DNA from: an uncultured Bacteroidales bacterium
Lineage (GTDB): Bacteria > Bacteroidota > Bacteroidia > Bacteroidales > P3
DNA: 5,808 bases
NCBI GenBank assembly: GCA_947177315.1
Contig: CAMWTX010000104.1
Location: 1-5,808, forward strand
Direction of reading: 5' to 3'
Part shown: piece after piece, positions 1 to 5,808 of the stretch
Numbering within the stretch: the first letter of the stretch is position 1
How the letters are laid out: the number at the start of each line of letters is the position of its first letter
Program-made: the position numbers and the translations under genes
The notes under the pieces: generated by a model
The model's input: only the letters and a program-made list of their open reading frames with translations
The model's database searches: none
Told to the model about the DNA's origin: nothing

Positions 1-28
1 TTCTTCACCTAAAATGAACCTAAATTAA

Positions 29-53
29 CCTTTTTGGACGTTTCGTTTTTTAC
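29..53 (+). repeat. Direct repeat, copy 1
   Basis: This is the first copy of an imperfect direct repeat. Its first 12 bases, CCTTTTTGGACG, are identical to positions 96-107. The rest, a G-interrupted T tract ending in AC, matches with about two substitutions and one extra T. The start-to-start distance is 67 bp. It could be a pair of protein-binding sites or a small duplication. In T-rich DNA some of the similarity may be compositional, but the shared GGACG core is not. Confidence 0.5.
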
Positions 54-95
54 GCGCTCTTTTTAAATCGCTGTTTTTGCGCTTTTTGCATTTTC

Positions 96-119
96 CCTTT
101 TTGGACGGTTTGTTTTTAC
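96..119 (+). repeat. Direct repeat, copy 2
   Basis: This is the second copy of the repeat that begins at 29. It shares the 12-base core CCTTTTTGGACG exactly and then diverges slightly through the following T tract (GTTTG in place of TTTCG, and five T before AC in place of six). It lies just before the open stretch that starts at 128 and about 190 bp upstream of nadB. Its function is unknown. Confidence 0.5.
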
Positions 120-127
120 CCCCTTAG

Positions 128-241
128 ACGGGAGAAGTGAAAAATGTCCGGATTGGTATCGGATTGGAAGAAACTCATAACTTTATGTTTATGATGAATC
201 CGGATTATTTTCTTTCGCTGAGCGTCGGCTACCGGTTTTAA
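128..241 (+). pseudogene. Possible C-terminal remnant of an outer-membrane beta-barrel protein
   Basis: The frame ending with TAA at 239-241 is open back to a TAG at 125-127. From GTG at 137 it would encode 34 residues, ending DYFLSLSVGYRF. The alternating polar/hydrophobic pattern, an Asn-Pro-Asp turn in the middle and a terminal Phe after an aromatic/basic pair resemble the last beta-hairpin of outer-membrane barrel proteins, whose final strand normally ends in Phe and serves as the barrel-assembly signal. There is no good start: GTG 137 has GGGAG only two bases before it, and the first in-frame ATG (185) lies inside the hairpin. No other frame upstream continues a barrel sequence, so a simple frameshift does not restore a longer gene. 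A decayed remnant or chance similarity are both possible. Confidence 0.35.
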
Positions 242-247
242 ATTTTG
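213..247 (+). promoter_or_regulatory. Weak candidate promoter for the nadB operon
   Basis: The Bacteroidota primary promoter is roughly TTTG at -33 and TAnnTTTG at -7. The sequence AAATTTTG at 240-247 matches five of the six fixed bases of the -7 element, and TTTC at 213-216 lies 23 bases before it as a poor -33 element. This would put the transcript start about 50 bases before the nadB ATG. A second equally weak option is TAACTTTA at 178-185 with TTGG at 153-156. Neither is decisive. A promoter somewhere in 130-300 is expected because the four downstream genes have no gaps. Confidence 0.15.
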
Positions 248-306
248 CGTAAATTCGCGTCTTATGCCCAAGCCGCTTGAAGCGACGAAAAACATCATTA
301 TCAAAG

Positions 307-1869
307 ATGAAAAAACACGTTGATTTTCTGATTATCGGAACAGGCATAGCCGGATTAAGTTATGCGCTGAAGGTTGCCTCCAAAGGCACGGTCTGCATCA
401 TCACCAAGGCAAAAGCCGACGAAACTTCCACCAACTACGCCCAAGGCGGCATCGCCACCGTGATGGACGCCCTCGACTCGCACGAGGAGCATATCAAAGA
501 CACGCTGATTGCCGGCGACGGGCTCTGTGACGAGGAAGTGGTACGGCTCACCATCGGGGAATCGAACGCCCGTATCGACGAGCTCATTTCCTGGGGCGCG
601 GAATTTGACCGCAAGCAGAGCGGAGAATTCGACCTGGGGCGCGAAGGCGGACACTCGGCGCACCGTATCCTGCACCATAAGGACCAGACCGGCGCCGAAA
701 TCGAAAGGGCGCTGCTCAAGGCGGTCAAGGAACATCCGGCCATCGAACTGCTGGAAGGCTATTTTGCCATCGACATCATTACCCAGCACCATTTGGGCGT
801 GGAGGTTACCCGCCGCACTCCAGATATCGAATGTTTCGGCGCCTATGTGCTCAACCCCAAGACCAACAAGATAGACACCATTCTGGCCAAGACCACAATG
901 CTCGCCACCGGCGGAAACGGCAATGTATATAACACCACCACCAATCCCGTGGTGGCCACCGGCGACGGGGTGGCGATGGTCTATCGCGCCAAAGGCAAGG
1001 TAAAGAACATGGAGTTCATCCAGTTCCACCCTACCGGCCTCTACAATCCTTCCGAAAAACCCTGCTTTCTGATTTCGGAAGCCGTGCGCGGGGCGGGAGC
1101 CAGGCTCTGTTCCATCCGCGGCGACTACTTTATGGAGCGCTACGACAAACGCCTCGAACTGGCGCCCCGCGACGTGGTGGCGCGCGCCATCGACAGCGAA
1201 ATGAAGATTACCGGCGACGACCATGTGTTTCTCGACTGCCGTCCCATTTCCAAGACCGAGATATTCCACCACTTTCCCACCATCTACGCCAAATGCCTCT
1301 CCATCGGCATCGACATCACCAAAGACATGCTGCCGGTGGTTCCTGTGGCGCACTACAGCTGCGGCGGCATCGTAGTGGATCACGACGGCTGCACGAGCAT
1401 CAAGAACCTCTATGCCTCGGGCGAATGTTCCTGCACGGGATTGCACGGAGCGAACCGCCTGGCATCCAATTCGCTGTTGGAAGCCCTCGTATTCTCGCAC
1501 CGCGCCGCCCAACACGCCTCCGCAAAGCTTTCGGGCATCTCGTTCTGCGAGGAAGTGCCCGACTGGAACGACGAAGGCATGGTGCTCAACGAAGAAATGA
1601 TTCTCATTACCCAAAGCCTCAAGGAAGTGCAGGCCATCATGTCGAACTACGTGGGCATCGTGCGCTCCAACCTGCGTCTCAAGCGCGCCTGGGACCGGCT
1701 CGGCATCATCTATAAGGAAACCGAAGAACTGTATAACAAGTCCGTGCATTCGGTAAAACTGGCCGAATTGCGCAACCTCATCAACATCGGCTATCTGATC
1801 ATCAAGATGTCGATGGAACGGAAGGAAAACTGCGGGCTTTATTACAATCTCGACAACATCAAGAAATAA
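307..1869 (+). CDS. nadB: L-aspartate oxidase
   Basis: This cytoplasmic FAD enzyme oxidises L-aspartate to iminoaspartate, which quinolinate synthase (NadA) condenses with dihydroxyacetone phosphate in de novo NAD synthesis. The 520-residue length is near the family norm. The N-terminus carries the dinucleotide-binding GTGIAG (11-16), followed by TNYAQGGIA (42-50). Residues matching the E. coli NadB catalytic set are present: Glu113 and His116 in REGGHS, His241 in FIQFHPTGLY, Arg288 in LAPRDVVARA, His349 in VPVAHYSCGG and Arg384 in LHGANRLASNSLLE. The last part separates it from succinate dehydrogenase/fumarate reductase flavoproteins, as does the absence of a nearby iron-sulfur subunit gene. 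A helical C-terminal domain follows from about 430. ATG 307 is preferred because the FAD motif follows at the usual distance; TTG at 277 would add ten basic residues. No strong ribosome site is visible (only AAAG directly before the ATG). The stop overlaps the purB start by one base. nadA and nadC are not in the window. Confidence 0.96.
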   Translation: MKKHVDFLIIGTGIAGLSYALKVASKGTVCIITKAKADETSTNYAQGGIATVMDALDSHEEHIKDTLIAGDGLCDEEVVRLTIGESNARIDELISWGAEFDRKQSGEFDLGREGGHSAHRILHHKDQTGAEIERALLKAVKEHPAIELLEGYFAIDIITQHHLGVEVTRRTPDIECFGAYVLNPKTNKIDTILAKTTMLATGGNGNVYNTTTNPVVATGDGVAMVYRAKGKVKNMEFIQFHPTGLYNPSEKPCFLISEAVRGAGARLCSIRGDYFMERYDKRLELAPRDVVARAIDSEMKITGDDHVFLDCRPISKTEIFHHFPTIYAKCLSIGIDITKDMLPVVPVAHYSCGGIVVDHDGCTSIKNLYASGECSCTGLHGANRLASNSLLEALVFSHRAAQHASAKLSGISFCEEVPDWNDEGMVLNEEMILITQSLKEVQAIMSNYVGIVRSNLRLKRAWDRLGIIYKETEELYNKSVHSVKLAELRNLINIGYLIIKMSMERKENCGLYYNLDNIKK

Positions 1870-3299
1870 TGGACAATCCCGCTTTTTCCGCCTTACATGC
1901 CACCTCGCCCATCGACGGGCGTTACGCCGACAAGACTTCTCCTCTGCAAGCATATTTTTCGGAATGGGCGTTCATGCGCTACCGGGTGCGTGTGGAGGTG
2001 GAATATTTCATTGCCCTCTGCGAATCGGGCATCGACGCCTTGAAGGATTTTCCCCAAGACCGGTTCGGAGATCTGCGCCGACTCTACCTTTCTTTTTCGG
2101 ACCAGGATGCCCTGCAGATCAAGCAGACCGAAAAGACCACGAACCACGATGTAAAGGCCGTGGAATATTTCATCAAGGCCAAGTTCGAGGAATGGGGATT
2201 GCAAAGGTTCGAAGAATTCGTTCATTTCGGACTTACCTCGCAGGACATCAACAACACCGCCCAACCGCTCATGCTCAAGGAAGGGCTGGAAAACGTAATC
2301 TTGCCCGCCATCAGGAACATCATGGCGCAAATCGGACAAAAGGCTTCCGACTGGGCGCAAGTGAGCATGTTGGCGCGCACGCACGGGCAACCGGCATCGC
2401 CCACTGTATTGGGCAAGGAAATGCTGGTTTTTGTGGAACGCCTCCACAGCCAGCTGCAGCTCTTGCAACAAACGCCCCACAGCGCCAAGTTCGGCGGTGC
2501 CACGGGCAATCTCAACGCCCATTACGCGGCCTTGCCCCATATCGACTGGGTGGCTTTCGCCAACCGTTTCGTAAAAGACGCCCTGGGACTCGACCGCTAT
2601 CAGACCACCACGCAGATAGAGCATTACGACAACGCCGCCGCCATTTTCGACGCCCTGCGGCGCATCAACACCATTTTGATTGATTTCTGCCGCGACGTGT
2701 GGACGTATATCTCGATGGATTACTTCAAACAGCAAATCAAGGCCGGGGAAGTGGGTTCCTCCGCCATGCCGCATAAAGTGAACCCCATCGACTTTGAAAA
2801 CGCGGAAGGGAACCTCGGCATGGCCAACGCCATCTTTGCCCACCTTGCTTCCAAACTGCCCGTTTCGCGCCTGCAACGCGACCTTACCGACTCCACCGTC
2901 TGCCGCAATATCGGCGTGCCTTTGGCGCACAGCCTCATCGCCTACAAATCGCTCGAAAAAGGCATCGGCAAACTGCTTTTGAACGCACAGGGCATCGAAA
3001 AAGACCTGGACGACAACATCGCCGTGCTGGCCGAAGCCATCCAGACCGTCCTGCGCTCGGTAGGCTTTCCCAAACCTTACGAGGCCTTGAAAGCCTTGAC
3101 CCGTACCGGAAACAAGATAGACAGGCAAAGCATCCTCGATTTCGTGCAAGGCCTGGCGGTGGATGCCGATACCAAGAACCGCCTCCTGCAACTCGACCCC
3201 AAAACCTATACGGGGGTTTACGGCCTCGAACCGCAACGAATCCGGGAACGTCTGGCGCAATGCGGCATCGAAGTTTCCACGCAAAGCCCCGGGGCATGA
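1869..3299 (+). CDS. purB: Adenylosuccinate lyase
   Basis: This cytoplasmic enzyme of the fumarase/aspartase superfamily acts twice in purine synthesis. It splits SAICAR to AICAR and adenylosuccinate to AMP, releasing fumarate each time. The protein has 476 residues and follows the E. coli-type PurB along its length: SPIDGRYADK near the N-terminus (13-22), TTNHDVKAVEYF (90-101), TSQDINN (123-129), RTHGQPAS (170-177) with the catalytic His172, TTQIEHYD (247-254), the signature loop SSAMPHKVNP (297-306) containing the catalytic serine, and LASKLPVSRLQRDLTDST (326-343). It is about 20 residues longer than the 456-residue E. coli enzyme, partly through a C-terminal tail of about 20 residues rich in Arg and Gln. 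The start ATG shares its A with the nadB TAA (TAATG), which suggests reinitiation or coupling, and there is no clear Shine-Dalgarno. The stop overlaps the next start as ATGA. Confidence 0.97.
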   Translation: MDNPAFSALHATSPIDGRYADKTSPLQAYFSEWAFMRYRVRVEVEYFIALCESGIDALKDFPQDRFGDLRRLYLSFSDQDALQIKQTEKTTNHDVKAVEYFIKAKFEEWGLQRFEEFVHFGLTSQDINNTAQPLMLKEGLENVILPAIRNIMAQIGQKASDWAQVSMLARTHGQPASPTVLGKEMLVFVERLHSQLQLLQQTPHSAKFGGATGNLNAHYAALPHIDWVAFANRFVKDALGLDRYQTTTQIEHYDNAAAIFDALRRINTILIDFCRDVWTYISMDYFKQQIKAGEVGSSAMPHKVNPIDFENAEGNLGMANAIFAHLASKLPVSRLQRDLTDSTVCRNIGVPLAHSLIAYKSLEKGIGKLLLNAQGIEKDLDDNIAVLAEAIQTVLRSVGFPKPYEALKALTRTGNKIDRQSILDFVQGLAVDADTKNRLLQLDPKTYTGVYGLEPQRIRERLAQCGIEVSTQSPGA

Positions 3300-5143
3300 A
3301 AAACGGTCTGCTGCTCAAATATCTCAAACCCTATACGGGGCGTTTGCTGTTCAACGTCTTTCTAAGAACGCTTTCGGCTTTCTTTACGATTGTGCTGATT
3401 GTGTCGGTGGCGCCCTTGCTGTATATCCTTTTCGACACGGGCAACGCCGGAGCCGGAATACAATCGGTGGGAGGCATCGCCAACGCCGGTATCGAGGTGC
3501 TGGAAAACTGGGTGAACCTCTCGATAGCCCGCTTCGGGAAAGCCACCACCTTGATGATTCTTGCCGGATGCCTTACCGGGGCTTATTTTCTGAAGAACCT
3601 GTGCGCCTATATGGGGCTGTATCTGTTCTCTCCTATCCGCAACCGCATGGTGGCGCAGCTGCGCAACGACCTTTTCCTCAAGTTCATGACCCTGCCCCTC
3701 TCCTACTACGCCAGACAACAGAAAGGGGATCTGCTCTCGCGCATCACCGAAGACACACAGGCCATCGACAACCAGATGCTCAACCAGGTACAGGAAGTGC
3801 TGGTGGATATCGTAACCTTTATCTTTTTAGTGGCGGCCCTGTTTTTTATCAGTGTTCCCCTAAGCCTGTTCGTGTTGGTGCTCCTGCCCCTCATCGGCAT
3901 GGCCACCAGCTTTATATCGCGTTCCTTAAGGCGTAAATCGCTCCAGTTGCAGAACCTCAAGGGCAGTATCGCCGCCCAGGTTTCCGAAAGCCTCGACGGT
4001 ATCAAGACCATTCGCAGCTACAACACCACCGCCTACGCCTTAGGCAAGTTCCAAAAAGACAACAACACCTTTTACAAAGTCAACAACCGCGTGCTGCACC
4101 GCATCAACCTCAGTTCCCCGGTAAGCGAGGTGTTGGGAACCATCGCCATCGTGGCGATCCTGATTATCGGCGGCTATCTGATATTGTCCAAACACAGCCT
4201 CAGACCGGAAGCCTTCATCACCTACCTGCTGGCGATGATTCAGATACTCCCCACCTCCAAAAACATCACTTCCGCCTATTTTACCTGGCAGTCGGGCAAG
4301 GGGTCGCTTTCCCGTGTCAAGGAAGTCTTCGATGCCGAGGAAGTGATCATACAGAAAAAGAACGCCCGGGAATTGAAGCGGTTCGAACATGAAATCGCTT
4401 TGGAAGACGTGGGCTTTACCTACGGCAAGAAACCAACGCTCCAACATATCGACCTGCGTATCGAAAAAGGCAAGTTCGTGGCTCTGGTAGGGCCTTCGGG
4501 AGGCGGAAAATCCACCATCATCAACCTCATTCCGCGTTTCTACGACCCCGTTTCGGGCCGGATAACGATAGACGGTCTCGATATAGCCGATTGCCGGATA
4601 GATGACCTGCGCAACCTGTCCTCGCTCGTTTCGCAAGACACGGTGCTGTTTAACGCCACTCTTTTCAACAACATCCTTATCGGCAACCCGCAGGCCACGC
4701 CCCAAGAGGTGGAACAGGCCGCCAGGATGGCGGACGCGCACGAGTTTATCATGCAGTGCGAAAACGGCTACCAAAGCCTTATCGGAGACAGCGGCACCAA
4801 ACTTTCCGGCGGGCAGCGGCAACGTATCAGCATAGCGCGCGCCCTGCTCAAGAAAGCCCCTATCCTGTTGTTCGACGAAGCCACTTCCGCACTCGACACC
4901 GAAGCCGAAAACCGCATCATGGAAGCCATCCGGCAGGAAGGCAAGAAAAACCGCCAGACCATCATTTCGGTGGCGCACCGCCTGTCGAGCATCCGCCATG
5001 CCGATGAAATCATTGTGATTGAAGAAGGCATCATCGTGGAACGCGGAACGCACGAACAGCTCTATGAACGGCAAGGGCTCTACCACAAGCTCTGCCAGAT
5101 GCAGAACACCGCAAATTCCGAAACATGGCCACAGGAAGGGTAA
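3296..5143 (+). CDS. ABC exporter, MsbA-like half-transporter (membrane domain fused to ATPase)
   Basis: This 615-residue inner-membrane half-transporter is expected to work as a homodimer and export a lipid or other hydrophobic substrate by ATP hydrolysis. The membrane domain (about 1-335) has six hydrophobic spans near 17-46, 84-110, 164-184, 187-205, 276-297 and 304-320, with the typical LPLSYYARQQKGDLLSRI coupling region (133-150). The ATPase domain has an A-loop Tyr376, Walker A GPSGGGKS (399-406), Q-loop Gln447, signature LSGGQ (503-507), Walker B ILLFDE ending Asp527-Glu528, D-loop SALD and H-loop His561. All catalytic residues are intact, so it should be active on its own. Bacteroidota often carry MsbA-like genes of this type, and lipid A core export is the favoured guess, but the substrate cannot be read from sequence and a multidrug role is possible. 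ATG 3296 overlaps the purB stop by four bases (ATGA). The 3' end overlaps rsgA by 19 bases. Confidence 0.93.
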   Translation: MKNGLLLKYLKPYTGRLLFNVFLRTLSAFFTIVLIVSVAPLLYILFDTGNAGAGIQSVGGIANAGIEVLENWVNLSIARFGKATTLMILAGCLTGAYFLKNLCAYMGLYLFSPIRNRMVAQLRNDLFLKFMTLPLSYYARQQKGDLLSRITEDTQAIDNQMLNQVQEVLVDIVTFIFLVAALFFISVPLSLFVLVLLPLIGMATSFISRSLRRKSLQLQNLKGSIAAQVSESLDGIKTIRSYNTTAYALGKFQKDNNTFYKVNNRVLHRINLSSPVSEVLGTIAIVAILIIGGYLILSKHSLRPEAFITYLLAMIQILPTSKNITSAYFTWQSGKGSLSRVKEVFDAEEVIIQKKNARELKRFEHEIALEDVGFTYGKKPTLQHIDLRIEKGKFVALVGPSGGGKSTIINLIPRFYDPVSGRITIDGLDIADCRIDDLRNLSSLVSQDTVLFNATLFNNILIGNPQATPQEVEQAARMADAHEFIMQCENGYQSLIGDSGTKLSGGQRQRISIARALLKKAPILLFDEATSALDTEAENRIMEAIRQEGKKNRQTIISVAHRLSSIRHADEIIVIEEGIIVERGTHEQLYERQGLYHKLCQMQNTANSETWPQEG

Positions 5144-5808
5144 TCGCAAGCACGGGCAAAGAATACGCGGTGGAAGACGCCAACCACCAAGTGCATACCT
5201 GCAAGGTAAAGGGCAATTTCCGCCTCAAGGGGGTAAAGACCACCAATCCCGTGGCGGTGGGCGATATGGTGGAGTTCGCGGACGGCTGGATCACCCGTAT
5301 CGGGGAACGGCGCAACTGCATTATCCGCAAGTCGGTGAACCTTTCCAAGCAGACCCATATCATAGCCGCCAACATCGACCTGGCTTTTCTCGTGGCCGGA
5401 CTGAACCAGCCGCGCACGCCCCAAGGCTTCATAGACCGCTTTCTGGTAACCGCCCAGGCCTATCATGTGCCGGTGTGCCTCGTGTTCAATAAAAGCGACC
5501 TCTTCACGCCCCAAAACATGGAGGAACTGGAGGAATACAGACGCATCTACGCCCAGGCCGGCTACGAGGTACTCTGCACCAGCACGGTTACCGGGCAGGG
5601 CATGGAGGAACTCAGGGAACGTATGCGGGAACGCATCTGCCTTTTCTCGGGCAATTCGGGCGTGGGCAAATCGGCGCTCATACGGCATCTGCAACCGGAA
5701 CTGGACATCCGCGTGGGCGAGATTTCGGAAACCCACCTGAAAGGCAAGCACACCACCACCTACGCCCGCATGTATCCGCTCTCTTTCGGCGGCTATATCG
5801 TAGATACC
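5125..5808 (+). CDS. rsgA: Ribosome small-subunit-dependent GTPase A (5' part; runs off window)
   Basis: RsgA (YjeQ) is a cytoplasmic GTPase that acts late in 30S ribosomal subunit maturation and is activated by the 30S particle. The 228 codons present cover an N-terminal OB-fold (about 1-65), including KGNFRLKG (29-36) and NPVAVGD (41-47), followed by IIRKSVNLSKQTHIIAANID (66-85), a block typical of Bacteroidota RsgA. The GTPase motifs come in the circularly permuted order that defines the family: G4 NKSD (122-125), a G5-like segment near 151-158, then G1 GNSGVGKS (176-183), the switch region KGKHTTTYA (206-214), and IVDT (225-228), the first half of the G3 DTPG motif, where the window ends. 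The C-terminal zinc-binding domain lies outside. ATG 5125 is chosen because MATGRVIASTGKEY aligns with the usual N-terminus. It lies inside the ABC gene, giving a 19-base overlap, and has no clear Shine-Dalgarno before it. Confidence 0.96.
   Translation, partial: MATGRVIASTGKEYAVEDANHQVHTCKVKGNFRLKGVKTTNPVAVGDMVEFADGWITRIGERRNCIIRKSVNLSKQTHIIAANIDLAFLVAGLNQPRTPQGFIDRFLVTAQAYHVPVCLVFNKSDLFTPQNMEELEEYRRIYAQAGYEVLCTSTVTGQGMEELRERMRERICLFSGNSGVGKSALIRHLQPELDIRVGEISETHLKGKHTTTYARMYPLSFGGYIVDT

Larger units (their letters stand above)
1..127. other. T-rich intergenic stretch without a gene
   Basis: This stretch is markedly richer in A+T than the genes that follow. All three plus-strand frames hit stops within about the first 30 bases (for example TAA at 10-12, TGA at 14-16, TAA at 26-28) and again later (TAA 64-66, TAG 125-127). 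The first three codons (Phe-Phe-Thr) followed by TAA at 10-12 could be the tail of an upstream gene, but this is too short to judge. Runs of four to six T occur at 31-35, 46-51, 60-64, 74-78, 83-87, 91-94, 98-102 and 113-117. These could bend the DNA or belong to a regulatory region. No convincing terminator hairpin was seen. Confidence 0.6.

Noticed and set aside
51..92. A 13-codon minus-strand Lys/Gln-rich reading frame (MQKAQKQRFKKSA)
   Set aside because: It is very short, and its composition simply reflects the T-rich plus strand. The A-rich bases before it are not a specific ribosome site.
274..284. CGCTTGAAGCG inverted repeat considered as a terminator or attenuator
   Set aside because: The symmetrical arms leave a one-base loop, there is no GC-rich stem, and no T run follows, so it would not form a working hairpin.
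116..304. A 62-codon minus-strand open frame across the nadB leader
   Set aside because: It has no recognisable features and overlaps the likely promoter region; it is probably chance.
307..1869. Succinate dehydrogenase or fumarate reductase flavoprotein as an alternative identity for nadB
   Set aside because: The NadB-type C-terminal region and active-site arrangement fit aspartate oxidase, the length is 520 residues, and no iron-sulfur or membrane-anchor subunit genes lie next to it.
355..1953. A 532-codon open frame on the minus strand opposite nadB
   Set aside because: It is codon-aligned with nadB and open only because nadB avoids TTA, CTA and TCA codons in that span. Its composition (many His, Val, Gly, Ala) is typical of an antisense shadow, and nadB is unmistakable.
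1893..3284. A 463-codon open frame on the minus strand opposite purB
   Set aside because: This is the same codon-aligned antisense effect. It shows no recognisable motif, while the plus strand encodes a full PurB.
4040..5149. A 369-codon open frame on the minus strand opposite the ABC gene
   Set aside because: It is codon-aligned with the ABC gene and shows no domain, while the plus strand carries all the ATPase motifs.

Overview
The window holds a compact run of four plus-strand genes behind a short AT-rich leader. In order they are L-aspartate oxidase (nadB), adenylosuccinate lyase (purB), an MsbA-type half-size ABC exporter, and the 5' part of the ribosome-assembly GTPase gene rsgA. The protein styles suggest a Bacteroidota, probably Bacteroidales, member with a moderately GC-rich genome. 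The RsgA N-terminal half reads like Bacteroidota RsgA. None of the four starts has a convincing Shine-Dalgarno sequence. The bases just before the starts are A-rich or unremarkable, as is common in that phylum. The genus cannot be named from this sequence.

Positions 1-306 contain no complete gene. Positions 1-127 are T-rich on the plus strand, with a 25-nt imperfect direct repeat and stops in every frame. Positions 128-241 are an open stretch whose translation looks like the last beta-hairpin of an outer-membrane beta-barrel protein, ending ...SLSVGYRF-stop. It has no acceptable start and an in-frame stop just upstream, so it is best read as a gene remnant. Positions 242-306 are the nadB leader and probably hold the promoter, but no strong match to the Bacteroidota promoter consensus is visible.

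From 307 to the window end there is no non-coding DNA. nadB and purB overlap by 1 nt (TAATG), purB and the ABC gene by 4 nt (ATGA), and the ABC gene and rsgA by 19 nt. This implies one transcript with probable translational coupling. NadB makes iminoaspartate for NAD synthesis. PurB releases fumarate in two steps of purine synthesis, and fumarate is a known alternative electron acceptor for NadB, so these neighbours may be metabolically linked. The exporter and RsgA have no obvious biochemical connection to the first two. The cluster may simply be a growth-related housekeeping operon.

All four proteins have intact catalytic motifs as far as the window shows. I found no RNA gene, CRISPR array, insertion sequence or new defence-type system. 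The points worth checking are the operon architecture, the NadB-PurB fumarate link, and the remnant and repeats upstream of nadB.
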